64,000 bases of DNA from Entoloma clypeatum (lineage: Eukaryota; Basidiomycota; Agaricomycetes; Agaricales; Entolomataceae). Shown here in pieces: positions 35,323-47,548 of the stretch. The position numbers were made by a program, and so were the translations under genes. How positions within the stretch are numbered: position 1 is the first letter of the stretch; every line of letters starts with the position of its first letter. The notes under the pieces were generated by a model that was not told the DNA's origin, searched no databases, and saw only the letters and a list, made by a program, of their open reading frames with translations. The DNA is taken from assembly GCA_963565915.1 (NCBI GenBank), contig OY751486.1, positions 3,906,001 through 3,970,000 on the forward strand, written 5' to 3'.

Positions 35323-37602
35323 TCAGATAGCAGAGAACGCCTCCTGGATCTTGGTTAGCTGATAACCTGGGACGGTATACCATCAGTTCAGAAATGTAAA
35401 AAAGCGAGAGGCAACAGACGGGTATAAGAACTCTCGTCCGAAAAGGTGCTGAGAGCTGCCATCCCTCTGCGCAAGCTCTCCATGAGCTCTTCTTCGCCGC
35501 TCTCAGATTCCTGAGCCCATTGTACATCCAAATGTTGAAGAGAGCGTACCCGAGATATCTCGTCAATGAAGACATGACATGCAGTCACCCACAACGTCTA
35601 AAGGACGATTGATCAGTTCGCGGCAGGAAAAAAAAAAGCAGAAAGGCAAGAAAAACAATGCTTACACTCATTATCGGGTTCACATATCCGACATCTTGGA
35701 TGTTGAGCCCGCCGAAATTCACAAGATTTCGCGCGGCGGTCAGACAGTGTTGCTTGGATGCGGAATTAGCATAGGAAAATATATTATGAAGTTTGATAGT
35801 TGCTGCGTCTGTCAACGCGTGAGTCAGCAGGATCGCCCTAGTGGACGGATTCCTCGCGTCCAGGTGGGCCAGGGATGGGAGACTAGATCGTAGTTGTTCG
35901 ATTAGACGGTAGATTGATTGAAATGCGGCGGAGAATGCTTGGAACTCTCTCTGTTGTAGATCTATACGCCAAGACAACCGATTAGGAATCTGTGGAATTT
36001 CATATTCAAGGATGACAGAAATTCGCACTAGGTGTCCATTGTCCAGTAAGTTGTGCAGAACGGTGAAACAAGACGGCAGCTTTCGCGTTCATGGCCATCA
36101 TGGAGTGTCCCGGATATCCGCTTTCGGGCATATGAGAGAGAAAATTTCGCACTGTGTTGCTCCCTTGCATGTCTGGAATCAATCGACCCTTGGAGAAAAA
36201 GAGGTCAGATTGATTACCCTACCGCACTCGTAGAAGAAAATGCGTACCTCGGAATAATCAGACACGTCCATGGGCCAAGGGGTATCGATATGCATGCCAG
36301 GCGCCTCCAAAGTTCCACACACGCTAGTAGTGGGTTCCAGCGCAATCATAATGTACTTGTGGAGCATCAACACGCTCCAGAACCCATTTATCCTCTCGCC
36401 TTCCTCGATCGCGTCCCGTGGTGGATGCAGCGCTATGGGTGCATCCTGAGACAAGCCCATTGTATACCGCGCGTACACAGGGGCACGAATCCTGTGCAGG
36501 CCAGCGGAAACAGCGATCGAAACGGCGGATGCTGTGTGGCATTTGGCCTCGAGGAACCGGCCAATGCGCAGTAGGTAGTACGCTATGAGGACTTCGGCTT
36601 GTAGGGTGTGGAGAACGGCGTCGGGGTGAGATCCGAGGAGTTCTGTTGCGGTGTGTTGCAGAGCACGAGTCATGAATGTGTGCTCTTGGGATAGAAGCGG
36701 CTCTGAGCGCGAGAGATGGGCTCCCCAGAGGTAGGCCGCACTCAGGACAGAAGTGGATGGTCGCGAGTGATGGCCGAAATGGGCTATTCGTACGGCACCC
36801 TCGCGAAAACGTTTGGGATTCAAGAAGAAACCGAACTCTGAGGCATGGGGGAGAAAGTTGTCGAGCCTATGTATCGCCGTCATACGATGCGGAGGATGTA
36901 GTATAATATGGAACTCACAAATTCTGGATTACAGGATGAGGCGGCTCCTAATATGATGATAGTTAGCACGACAGAGGTGGATCGTATTTTGGATAGAGAC
37001 ATACATCTGCTCCTAAGAAAGAGGGCGAACTTGTGATATGTCTGAGAGGAGATACCGAAGATGCACTAGATGACATGGTGGAATCGGTTCTTTCTATTGA
37101 CCCAAAGGTCTTCCAATGGCGCGACGGAAGGCTTGACGATGTCGAGACAGGCGAGAAGGGTGTAAAAGGGGTGAAACCGTGTGTCTCCGGGATCAGCAAT
37201 GTCGGTGTGGACTGTGGGCGAGGTTTGGGTTCGGTGAACGCCTTGTAAGGGTCGTGAAGTGTGACAGATGGGGTCGACTCGTCTGGGTGTTCAAGCTCGT
37301 AAAGCCGAGCTTCTAGACGAGAAACGGTATCCTCGAGAGCTTTGGTTCGTGACCTTCCGGGGCCGTCGGAATACTCGCAGGGATCGTCCTTTGGGTGCTT
37401 CTCACAAGGGCCACATATCGGCTTGACGCCGTCACATTTCTAGACAGGGTTCGGGATACGGACATGTGATGGTGCTGGCAAGACTCACTATTTTGAGAAA
37501 TCTTTTGGGAAGAAAGTCAGCATTGGATAGAGGTAGTGGTTGAGGGAGAGTTGCATACCTGCAGTTCATGCATGCCCTGCCACGTTTGAGGGGTTTGGCC
37601 AT
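35323..37602 (-). CDS. Zn(2)-Cys(6) fungal transcription factor
   Basis: Starts at ATG 37602 ('MAKPLKRGRACMNCR'); an upstream in-frame ATG at 37644 adds 14 residues. The zinc cluster is split by introns: 'KRGRACMNCR', then FLKIKCDGVKPICGPCEK and DDPCEYSD, giving the C-x2-C-x6-C...C-x2-C...C pattern, followed by a short coiled coil 'TKALEDTVSRLEARLYELEH'. After a Ser/Pro linker, the middle-homology (fungal_trans) region spans ~36190-36880: 'FLPHASEFGFFLNPKRFREG', 'SVLSAAYLWGAHLSRSEPLL', 'VLIAYYLLRIGRFLEAKCHT', 'GFWSVLMLHKYIMIALEP'. Later exons run to 'DAATIKLHNIFSYANSASKQ', and the last exon ends 'YQLTKIQEAFSAI' with the stop at 35323. Many short introns. A nuclear DNA-binding regulator; target genes cannot be inferred. 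Confidence 0.85.
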
Positions 37603-40129
37603 GGCCCTTGCCGCGGGACCATGCCTCTGAGTTTCTGCGATCATAGACGGCCGAAGCGCCTGAGGAATTGGCTACAAGCGGATCAGAAACTAAAAGCTTG
37701 GAGTCCAGCATTTTATAGGTGAAGGAGGAGTGGTACGTCCTTTTACCCCATTTGGTATTGGTGGCAGTACTCCCGGGTACCTTTTCAGCATGACAAATAA
37801 TAAGCACACCCATCTCCCTCGCTGTGGACGGCCTTTTTTCAATGTTCAATTTCCGATGCACTCTCCCTAGGGCCATGTGTTCAGTATCCACTTCCTTTGA
37901 CAGCACCCCCACCAAGCCCCGTGCGGAAATTCAAGCTTCAAGACATTACTTTGGTGAAGACGGAATGGAATTATTCTCTCTGGGGGTAAACGAACTTTCC
38001 GATCGTCTTGTCCCCTGTACTATTTCATTTCGACAAAGTGACCTACTATCGCCCTGAGATGAAGCCGGATCACTGGGAAACTCAAGGTATGACTCCGAAG
38101 CCTAGCCAGCGTTTGCGGTTTGGGCGGAAATCGAAGCAAAAGCAGAATATCTATCACTTAATATCACTCACAAAACCTCTGACAGTTACCCCTGATTCCT
38201 AGGTGACAATGGGTCGCTCACCAGCGTTTCAGCAAAAAAATATGTCACTGTTTTGTTTTCTTTCACAACAAATAACACCAACGTGCTCGAGAATCTCCCA
38301 TAGCCTCATCGGCCCCCAGTTTTGCCTCGTGTATGCCTTGCCTAAAAAAAGCAGTGAAATTGACTCAAGGATAGTCAAGGATTCCAGGGACCATGATTTG
38401 CGCCCGTTCCGCTCCCTCCACTCGCTCCAAACCCCGATCAACTTACTCCGTTCACTTTGTCGTCGGCCTGACATGCCCTCCGATATTCCTCGTCATGGAA
38501 ACCTCGAAGATCCAGTTCACAGGTCCGAAATCGGGGTCCCATGCCGATTTTTTTTCTGCCAAGGTTCTTCGAACACTTTCGCTTCCACGTCATCACCATC
38601 TACTAACGACTAACCAGACTCGAAATGAAATTAATGAGTACTCCATATTTCCATAGCCGGTGACTGACGGCTTGTTCAACGAGTCACCCAAGCTTTCCAT
38701 GGACTTTGAAAACATTCCGCAAGTATCCCACCCTAATCAATCGTTCATAGATCCACAATTTCACAAAAATTGTGCTGCGGCTCTCGCCTATTCGATCAAA
38801 TGGATATTCCAGGTGCCTTGCCATATCCATACTGTCACTTCAATTTTTGTGCCGAAATATTCTGGAATCGACTCATCGACACCACTTTAATTGGAAACAT
38901 ACCGGGGCCCTTGAATCTCCGGGTCTTCCAGAAATCTCTTCCCCTATCGATGTCCCATTGCGTGGATATCAATGGTAGAATCTTCCAGTACCTTCCAGCA
39001 CTCAAGAAACGTATCCCTCTACAGGGTTCGTCCGGTACGGTGACCACCCAACCCGAAATGAACAGTGTCGTAATCCCAGGACACCATCACTAATCCAACA
39101 CCATCATTCAACGCTGAGGACCACGCTGTCGGGTAAGTTTGAACTTTTTCAGCCGACCTCGCGTTATTTATCGACCCGCCTTAGTAACTTGGCCAAGATC
39201 AGTGATCATGCCCAGTGTCAAAGAGTCTAATGGCTATTATTAATAAAGCTTATCCTCAAGTTCGATCTATCCATGATCGATATCCTTTTGTCATAATTAG
39301 CACTCAAAGCGAAATGATTCACCCAACAGAGACCTCATCGCGATCACGAACTGCGCACAAAGGGCTTCAAGGCCCTTCACCCAATTACCCCTCACAATTC
39401 AGAATGAGCACCAGAGACGCCCTATCCATCGATCGTCACATAATAGCGCTCACCCTAATATTTGAACCAGCCCAGAATTCGAGTCATGAGAACCCATCTC
39501 CTGCCTAATGCCTTGTATGATAGTCCCGTTGGGCAGGGATGCAGATTATTGTGCTTTCAAGATCACTACCACTCTCATAGCGCAGCAAGCTTTCTTCTCA
39601 TCGTTCCCGGCGCTTGTGGCCGTCGAGGCACGATGGGCACTCGAGCTCTTATCCAAAGGACGATCGTGCATTTCAATCCCAATTATTTGAAGACTTCCAA
39701 AGTATATCGATTCTATCACAGAAACTGAAAGTCCACGAACAACCGAGGGCCCAGGTATGTATGGTATCTTCGAAAAGAGATACAAGCTGCGCAGCACCAC
39801 CCTCGTTTTCTTATGAAGGACGCAGGCGAAGTTGGTAGGACTTTCTGGAAAATGGAAGGGGTGTTGGACCACCGGACACCGTGAGCGCCATCCTATCAAC
39901 TATTTTCCGTGGTATCGTATGAACATCTCCCCAATATTCTTCATATTGGGGACGTTTGAACACGTGTAGAGGAACATTCAAGCCCATTCCGACTTCCATT
40001 ACCAATAGAATTCACGAAATGACCAATGGGCAATGTAACGACATCGCCGCGCATTGTTGCTGGGCAGTGGGTGACCAAGCGAAGAACACGACGTCCTCAT
40101 CTCCCTGAAAGAGGTGCATAGCAGACGTT
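37603..40129. other. 2.5-kb gene-poor region
   Basis: Many short frames on both strands (38203-38613 plus, 38393-38656 plus, 39546-39899 minus), none with family motifs or coherent splicing. A 9-bp perfect hairpin lies at 39929-39951. The region contains the promoter of the Zn2Cys6 gene on the left and the 3' flank of the PPR-like gene on the right. Confidence 0.45.
39929..39951. repeat. 9-bp perfect inverted repeat
   Basis: CCCCAATAT, 5-nt loop TCTTC, then ATATTGGGG. It sits about 180 nt beyond the stop codon of the PPR-like gene, so it could be in its 3' untranslated region or terminator. Confidence 0.6.
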
Positions 40130-42506
40130 TCATGGTCCATACGCTACAGTCTGCGCGAAACAAAGAGAACAGATCAGGTGCCGTTTTCATGAGGGAGACA
40201 ACAACACCTACCACTGCCTCGGTTTCCCGTTGCAGCCGCCTCAAATCAGCAAGAGCTCTGTCCAGAGGCGGATGCTGACCATGAACATAGACAATCCGCC
40301 TCCTTAGCCTCGCCTCCACCGCCTGCGCATCAGCCATGCTCTTCCTCATGAGGAAGCCACGCATCACACTCGTGTACAGTGGCAAGTCTGGACGCGGCAG
40401 TGCGTCCGTCGGATGGCGAACGTATCTCACCGGCCCGCCTTTTTCCGCTTCCGCTTCCTCCTTCAGCGGATGTTGGCTCTCCAGCATGTCCAGCACCAGG
40501 AACGCGTGTCGGGCGTTCCCCATCCGCGAATAGAAGCCGGCGACCTGCGTGAAATGGTGTATGGAGGGAATGATGCCGACTTGCGTCAGGTCACTCAGGA
40601 TATGAGCTCCACGGGTGGGATTGGACTCCGAGAGCAGCCGGGTCAGGAAGGGCGTGAAGGCCTCCGTGTCAACGACACGTGCTCGGCGTGCGGAAGGTTG
40701 GAGGTATGAGAGAGGTTTGTTTGTGAGGGGGTCGTGGGACGTGCCCTGGCGAGATGCAAACTTCAAAAGTTTTCCGTATAGCTCCTCAGCGGCCTCGTCG
40801 GATTGGGCGAGGCTGAGAAGCGCATTCCAGACGAGATTTCTGTGAGCGCAGGTGGGCCATAATTTCTGTCTGTATTGATCGTTGTATTTTCCGAGCCGCA
40901 GACGATCATATAGCTTCCGTCGGTTTTGTGGCGTCTTAATAGACAATTTGCTTTTGAAAACAGGTTGGGAGTGATTGATATACATCGCTTGAATGTCCGA
41001 CGCCGTGTGAGCGGATTCGTGAGATTCATTGGAGTCAACATGACACTGGTCAAGAATTTCATCCCTAGGAACCCCCGATAGATAGAAGTAGTCTGTGAAT
41101 AAACGGAGGATGAGCTGGCTGAGGCCTTGTGACTTGTAATACGCCATTTCGGCAAGCAGGAAGTGAGAGGCACATCGAGGGTGAGCGTTAAGGGCCAGAC
41201 GACGGAGCATGGCAATTGCCCCAGTCCTCCCGGTGTCCACATAATCCTCAATGAAGTTGGTGATAGCCCCAAGAGGAGGAAGGTTGCTCCTGTTCTGGAG
41301 AGCATCGGCTAAACGTCGCAGAGAACGAGCCAAATCCTCTCCAATGTATTCCGAAGATTGAGAATCGAGTTCCGCAGCAAAGGAATGGATCTGCAGCTGA
41401 TGGAGAGCATCGTCACGTTTTTCTACTTTACTACGGATTGCGTGATGACGGCGGAGGGCCTCGACAAGGGGTATATGGGCAAAGGAAGGGGAATCTGGAG
41501 CGCTGCGTAGAGCACCAAGAAGAACATCATAGGTACGGGCGGTCAAACGAAACCTCGTTTCGTTCCTGTTAGGCAGAAGCGCGACGGCTGCCTCCAAATG
41601 ACCAGAGTTGGCTAAACTCTTGATTGCGGCCCCACGGACGTTCCTGGTAAAAGCCTTGCTGGTATGGTTCAGCAGCTGTGGGTTGTATGTGGACCAGTAT
41701 GCCTCGTTGGCCCGTTCCAACGCAACAACGAAGTCAAGGCTTAGGTTTGGAGAAGCGTACCGCATGATAAAAGGAATGGCTTCAGCAGTAACGTGTGATG
41801 CGTACCCTTTGGATGCGAGGATAAGCGCGGCTTGGGTGGCGATGTCAGGATTCGCCGATGACGATCGGAAGACAAGGGAACGTGTTCGCAGAAATTTGCG
41901 CCGTTTGGTGGCTTGGTGGGCAAGTGGGATGAGTGAAAACCACGAAACAAATCGTGATGCAAGCTGTGATGGTTCTAGAGTCGACTCTGCAAGCACCGCT
42001 TGTGCGGCGGCTTCATAGATCGGAGAAAACGGAATGAAGAGCTCGGAGGTTTGGATTTCTTTGAGAACATTCCAGGCCTCTTCATAATTTCCAGCTTGTA
42101 CGAGGTTAGAAAGGGTGTGGAAGATGGAAGACGGGTTGTGGGTCGCATGGGTAGGTGCCGAGGCTATGTAGTCGGCGTCTAGTGATGCATCCTCAAAAAT
42201 AACATCACCAGGGAGTGGCTGGAGAAGCCATTTTGGCAGTTTCTCCTCGACTAAGCTAAGGGTAGATGGTGGCGGAGGAATAGATGCGCGAGCGACAATG
42301 GCATAGTCGGATGATGATTGGTCTTCGAACACGTTTGGATCCTTCACTGGAACCTCTGGTACTGCGTCGACCGAGTTTGCCTGCGACAGGCTACGAAACG
42401 GCAGAGAGAGTGCTGTATATGATCTTTGTTCGGACTGGGAGAGTGTCCTGAGCGATACCCGCCATCTGGAGGGGTGATGGGCCGCAGACCAGACAGCGGC
42501 CAGCAT
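40130..42506 (-). CDS. Mitochondrial pentatricopeptide-like (PPR) protein
   Basis: One long exon from ATG 42506, then a GTAGGT...CAG intron (~40144-40209) and a short last exon ending TVAYGP at 40130. Reading through the intron instead gives an 835-aa frame ending at 39999, whose tail looks random. The N-terminus is basic and Ser-rich ('MLAAVWSAAHHPSRWRVSLR', 'TLSQSEQRSYTALSLPFRSL'), fitting a mitochondrial presequence. Helical repeat blocks include 'FHTLSNLVQAGNYEEAWNVL', 'AAIKSLANSGHLEAAVALLP', 'GAHILSDLTQVGIIPSIHHF', 'AGFYSRMGNARHAFLVLDML', and 'LPLYTSVMRGFLMRKSMADA'. PPR proteins bind organellar RNA and act in mitochondrial RNA processing or translation. The specific target is unknown. 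It shares a 144-bp divergent promoter with the GIN4-type kinase. Confidence 0.75.
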
Positions 42507-42650
42507 GCAACAGTCGGGTCACGACTGGTCGCAGAACAACGTCACGCCATCACATCCGCCGCCACACTGGTTTCTTTCCAACTTCTATCACCAAGGTTGC
42601 CCGCCGGTCGAGCATCCCGCCTAATACAATTACAGTCAATCTACTCTACT
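42507..42650. promoter_or_regulatory. Short divergent promoter region (PPR-like gene / GIN4-type kinase)
   Basis: 144 bp between the two start codons. The plus-strand kinase frame stays open back to 42426, inside the opposite gene, but the ATG at 42651 opens the first family-like sequence. No TATA box seen. Confidence 0.5.
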
Positions 42651-45600
42651 ATGCCTTCTAATGGGTCTTCTGTATCTCCAAGTCCCCCACGCGCACCTCC
42701 AATCAAGTACTCCGCTCCTCTTGGAACTCGCTGGGCCAAGGAAACCGCTGCTGCTGGTGGTGTCGACGCTTTCGATCTTCCGACCGATCCAAAGAACATT
42801 GGGCCCTGGATACTAGGAGAGTGTGTCGGCAAAGGCGCTTCCGGCCGCGTCAAAATCGCCAAGCACCGACTCACTGGTCAACTCGCCGCTGTAAAGATTC
42901 TCCCAATCGCACCTCTCGTCACTTCCCGTGCGTCTGTCGCCACTCAGCAAGCAAAATCAGACAAACAACGTCTCGGAATTGATCGCGAGATCACGATGAT
43001 GAAGCTCATGAACCATCCCAATATCATCCGGATCTATGATGTCTTTGAGAGCGACAAGGACCTCTTTCTTGTTCTGGAATACGTCGAGGGCGGCGAGCTC
43101 TTTGACTTTCTCGTCAACCGTGGACGGCTTCCCCCGGCTGAGGCTCTGGCTTATTTCAAACAAATCGTCTATGGACTCAACTACGCACATACCTTTTCTA
43201 TCATCCACCGTGACCTCAAACCCGAGAACATCCTTATCGCTACTATCTCGCCTCCACTCATCAAGATCGCCGACTGGGGAATGGCTGCTTTCGCTCCCCC
43301 TTCTTTACAACTGGAAACAAGCTGCGGTTCCCCACATTATGCTAGTCCTGAGATCGTCAACGGCCAGAAATACCAGGGAAACGCGACGGATATCTGGAGT
43401 TGCGGTGTCATACTCTATGCTTTGCTGACTGGTCGACTTCCCTTTGATGACAAAAATGTCAAGGTGCTACTGAGCAAAGTAAAGGGTGGCAAGTACGAGA
43501 TGCCTGCCTGGATCGACCCCCTCGCTCAAGATCTTCTCTCTCGGATGTTGGTCGTTGATGTCAACGAAAGAATTACCGTGAGTCCGATATTTTTTTCCTC
43601 TCAAAAGATAGCAATCATTGAGTGTATGACAGGTGCCAGAGATACTCGAACATCCTTGGTTTCGCACACCTTGTGCTGAACAACAAGCCACCGAACTCGC
43701 CATATCTCAGCTCCCTCCGTCGCCGAGTACTCTTGCTCGCCCTATTGCATCTCCTTCTCTAATTGATCCTGAGCTTCTTTCATCCCTGCGGGTCATCTGG
43801 GGCCGCCACACTGATCCGAACGGAGATTCTATCAAGAGAGACCTGTGCTCGCCAGCTGGCCAAGGCGTTCACGCGAAAGCATTCTACTTTCTTCTGGGTA
43901 AATATAGGGAAGAATCGCTGCGCAATACCTACGACTTGGAGAGCGAGAGCGACGCCAACAGCCTTAGGGTTGCATTCGAGCGCGAGTCTCAACTGTATAG
44001 ACACAATAAAAACGAAGGAAAGGGAAATAGTGTTCTCCTTATTGAACCTCCTCCTTGCTATCCCCTCTCAACAGCGCCAGCGACCACCTCTACCTTGGTT
44101 CCTCCCTTGATGCGTCGTAGCGGAGCCTCATCCGGCAGTTCTTCAAGAGAAAGGGCTCCATCCCCCGCTGGCCCTCGTGCGCCTCCATCTCAAGTGCCAG
44201 GAAGAAACGCAATGGAGCTCTGGCGAACGCAATCCGGTAATCTCCAGGACAAAACGTCCAGATTCTCAGTCAACTCTGCCAGAAACACGACTTTGACCGG
44301 AGTCGTGCGTGGTGGACGGCCGCCCCCCTCCAGGAGGGGGTATACCTATTCGCACCCTAACAAGGACATTTCGACTATACAGTTCCCCAAAATCTCGACA
44401 ACGAAGGAGACTCGAGATCCAGAACGGCCGAGATCGACCCCAGGGATTCCTCGTTCCCCCCGATTGGGATTGCCAAGATCAAGTATGTTTGTACCGTCTC
44501 CTGATCCTTCAGCCGCGCTCGTGCGAACGCCCAGGCCGGATGTCCTCAGTACATCGTCCTATCCGACGCCCAAACTGGACGCGGCCGCTCCGATTTTAAC
44601 TTCCCAACCTGATCAAGACATCGGCATCGCTGTGGACCTTAGTCGCCGGCTATCCATTCGGGACGAGGCACCGTTCGGCTCGTCCGAAGTCGAAGACCCC
44701 GATGACAGAGTCATTGAGGAGGAGACGGCACTTTTGGCTAAATCGTTCACTATGCCCCCCGACCACAGCACGTTTGCTTTTGGACCGAGCGGCTCCATCC
44801 CCCGGGACGACGGCCCCCCTCAAGCTCGCCGCGACCGCCTCGTTTCACGGGCACAGGAGGGTGAGGACAAGGAAAACAAGAGTCTAGGTGATGACAACTG
44901 GAGCTACGTGAGCGCCGAGGACTCTAGGAGCCGCGGGGTTGGGTTAGGTGTGGGCCTGAGGGATATGGGGAGGAATATGGGAAATATCATGGCTCTTCGA
45001 GATAGCGGGGCAGGAACGGTCAAGGGGAAGAAAGACAAGAGGTCAAGACGTAAGTTGTTTCCTGTGAAGACAGTGCCTAAGGATTTAAATTTTCGCATCT
45101 CTAGCACCCACGCTGGATTTTCGCAGTATCAACAACCAGCAGAAACGAATGACAGTTCTTGGTTCGCCTATAGCTCTTTCCTCACCCGTAAACGCGCCAT
45201 CTTCTAGCAGTCGTATCCTCACCTCGCCCGTCGTCGGCGAGTTCAAGGGCTGGTTCTCCAATCTCTTCAGCTGGAAACCCTCGAGCAATGAAGGAGGCGT
45301 CCTCTACTCTGCCGCTAGCATCTCGCGGACGTGTTCGGACATCAGAAGGATACTAGAAGGACTCGGTGTCATTGTTGAAGGATTAAACAACGGAATGGGC
45401 GCTCTCGACTCTCCTGGCATACTCAGATGTCGGGTCGATGACTCGAATGGAAGTGCCTGGGCGAGCTCAAATCATCTCAAGCCCGTTCGTTTCCGCTTGG
45501 AATTTTCTGCTGCGCCGAAAAGCGGTGATACGACTCCCTTCAGCTCCGTGATCGGTGGACAATCCCATCAACCCTCATCTTTTCTGACTCCGCCAGCGCA

Positions 45601-45964
45601 GAACCATCATCATCAGGCTTTCTTATCTGCCGTTTCTCCTCCCCCAGGATTTGGCGGGAGCGGGAACGGGGGTAACAGAAAAGCCAGAAACAGCATTTTG
45701 CTATTGAGCAGCCGGAGAAGCTCTGGCGTGTCGGTGACGTCCAGCCCGTGTCTAGATGCGGCGACTGGTGGCGAGTTCCCAACCGGATGTGAATGTATGG
45801 TTATGATGGTGTATGAGAAGGGGTCTGTGTCGAGTTTTCGGACGGTTTGGAGGAAGGTCAAGGAGGTGTACGGGATTGGAGGGCCCACGGCGCTTGCGAG
45901 TTTTGTCAGTCCTGCGATGGGGGCGACGCCCATGGCGGAACATCCCGATAGGTTTGTTTTGTGA
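42651..45964 (+). CDS. GIN4/NIM1-type serine/threonine protein kinase
   Basis: Exons 42651-43577, 43633-45049 and 45105-45964 give 1067 aa. The kinase domain (~residues 45-330) has the Gly loop 'GECVGKGASGRVKIAKHRLT', the VAIK-type 'LAAVKILPIAP', 'HPNIIRIYDVFESDKDLFLV', the catalytic loop 'FSIIHRDLKPENILIA', a metal motif ADWG instead of DFG, the activation segment 'LETSCGSPHYASPEIVNGQK', and 'DIWSCGVILYALLTGRLPFD'. A long Ser/Pro-rich region follows, and the C-terminal ~270 aa ends in a globular block ('GCECMVMMVYEKGSVSSFRT', 'VWRKVKEVYGIGG') that resembles the membrane-binding KA1 region of this kinase group. GIN4, HSL1 and NIM1-type kinases act at the bud neck or septum to control septin organisation and mitotic entry. 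Assignment within the group is by overall architecture. Confidence 0.87.
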
Positions 45965-46834
45965 GGCGTTTGGATTTTTTATTCTCTATTGGGCCGTTGT
46001 GGCCGAGCATCGCAGTATGTTCTAGAAGTAGAAGCTCAAGAGGTGCGGGCGTCTCACTACGACTTCTATGCCCTGTGGCCCTGTGTATGTATTTTTATGG
46101 TGTATTTTTATGGTGTGCGGTAGTATCATGTGAGTCCGCTCAAACAAAGAACTACGCAGCCGCATAGTGTGTGATGCAGCCCACCTCATATTGGGTCAAG
46201 GGTTTGAAAAGATGAAGGATCGAGAGCAATCGGGCCAGTTCCGGCCTGGTGACTGACTCGATCGTCCGTGCTCTGATTGAAGATCTCTGTTTGGGTAACT
46301 TGACTACTACGCTGGTCTTGCGTCTATTTGGCGACGCTCGAGCGCCCACAGTAACGGGGACCTTCGGATAGTATATTTCCATCCCTGACGTTTCGAATTC
46401 GCAAATGTAGCGAACGAACTGAAACTCTTAGAGGTTACTGAAAGTCGACATACAGAAGATCATGCTTTCGAATGGTTAAAAACTATATAACGTATCATAT
46501 ATTCAAAGCAAAGCATGTAACTTTCCGGGTACTTGAACCTTGGGTGATGGATGGGAGAAATACAGAATGCAAGAAAGCTTGGAAGAGGATGTAAATCGAG
46601 GTAGAAAGAGGGTCTATTATACGCCAATATCCCAATGATAAAAACAAAGGTGCCCATATCGACCAGAAAGGGAAGGAACGTGCAGTATCGAGGTCGACGT
46701 CGTGCACGATGTCGAGGACGCTTCGATTCAGATTTTCGAGAGAACTTGTCAACAGCCTCTATCGCATATAACGATCTCAAGGGCAGATTATCAGAATTAT
46801 CGAACGGTTGGAAGTTTATATATGTGACCCACCT
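45965..46834. other. Intergenic region between convergent genes
   Basis: Short frames only (46460-46780 minus, 46152-46382 minus), none recognisable. 3' flanks of the kinase gene and of the gene at 46835. Confidence 0.45.
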
Positions 46835-47548
46835 CTAGACCCAACTATCTTTGCCGACCCCGATAGCGTCAAAGTTCTTCCCACTCCGCGTCCTCCTCTC
46901 CTGAAGAATGGGGACGGCGTCCAGGTTGATCAGCTTCTCTGATGGCGGTGGCGAGCCCTCCACCCAGCCCTTCCAGCCCTTCCTCGCGGCCGACTTACGT
47001 TTACGCGGTGGTTGCTGGGCGGACGAAGACAGAGAAAATGAGGCGGCTCCGTCGAGGTCCTCGAAGTCGTCCGGCGTTCGTGGACGTTTCGACGAGGTAC
47101 GCGAGGTGTTGGACGAGTCGCAGGGGCCGGGCGTCGAGATGGGTGTTGAGGGTAGATGTAATGGAGATGTGGGTGGAGGCGTGATGGAGACTGAGCGTTG
47201 CGCGGTCGTGATGTGGATAGAAGGGCGCGCCTTCCAGAATGACGAGGTGCCTGCCTGGCGTAGGGGGGGGATGATTAAGCTTATAGTCGCGCGACTCGTG
47301 TCGGGTACGTCAATCCCCGCCTCATGCATCTCTTGCGCCCTTCGCGCTGCCAGCTCCCGCTTTCGCGCCTTATCGCGCTCCCTCCTCTCTTTTTTCCTCG
47401 CTCTCCGCAGCTCCTCATCTTTTTCGTCAGCTTTGTAGGGTGGCACTCCGTTCAGCAGGCTAGTTAACACATCGCGAGAAGGGCGCGGGTCGAAAGCGCC
47501 TGCCATGACGGAGGTAGCACTGCGTCGCATGCGCTTTGCAGGGTTCAT
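46835..47548 (-). CDS. Basic, low-complexity protein, probably nuclear, function unknown
   Basis: Intronless frame from ATG 47548 gives 237 aa; the frame stays open upstream to 47653, but 'MNPAKRMRRSATSVMAGAFD' looks like the natural start. It has 'PSRDVLTSLLNGVPPYKADE', then a strongly charged helix 'LRRARKKERRERDKARKREL' (residues ~40-70), a Ser/Pro/Thr-rich centre, a basic patch 'QQPPRKRKSAARKGWKGWVE', and a conserved-looking C-terminus 'LINLDAVPILQERRTRSGKN' with FDAIGVG. Several basic clusters suggest nuclear localisation. I recall similar C-termini in other mushroom proteins but no function. Confidence 0.6.
   Translation of the reverse strand: MNPAKRMRRSATSVMAGAFDPRPSRDVLTSLLNGVPPYKADEKDEELRRARKKERRERDKARKRELAARRAQEMHEAGIDVPDTSRATISLIIPPLRQAGTSSFWKARPSIHITTAQRSVSITPPPTSPLHLPSTPISTPGPCDSSNTSRTSSKRPRTPDDFEDLDGAASFSLSSSAQQPPRKRKSAARKGWKGWVEGSPPPSEKLINLDAVPILQERRTRSGKNFDAIGVGKDSWV

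Noticed and set aside
39999..40143. Read-through C-terminus of the PPR-like protein to 39999
   Set aside because: The tail looks random and begins at a clean GTAGGT donor; splicing to the CAG at about 40144 gives a short ending TVAYGP, which looks better.
42426..42650. Kinase N-terminal extension to 42426
   Set aside because: It overlaps the opposite PPR-like coding exon and shows no kinase-family sequence before ATG 42651.
44325..44340. CCCCCTCC-A-GGAGGGGG short inverted repeat in the kinase gene
   Set aside because: Stem of 8 bp with a 1-nt loop cannot fold as such, and it lies in a Pro/Gly/Arg-rich codon stretch; likely compositional.
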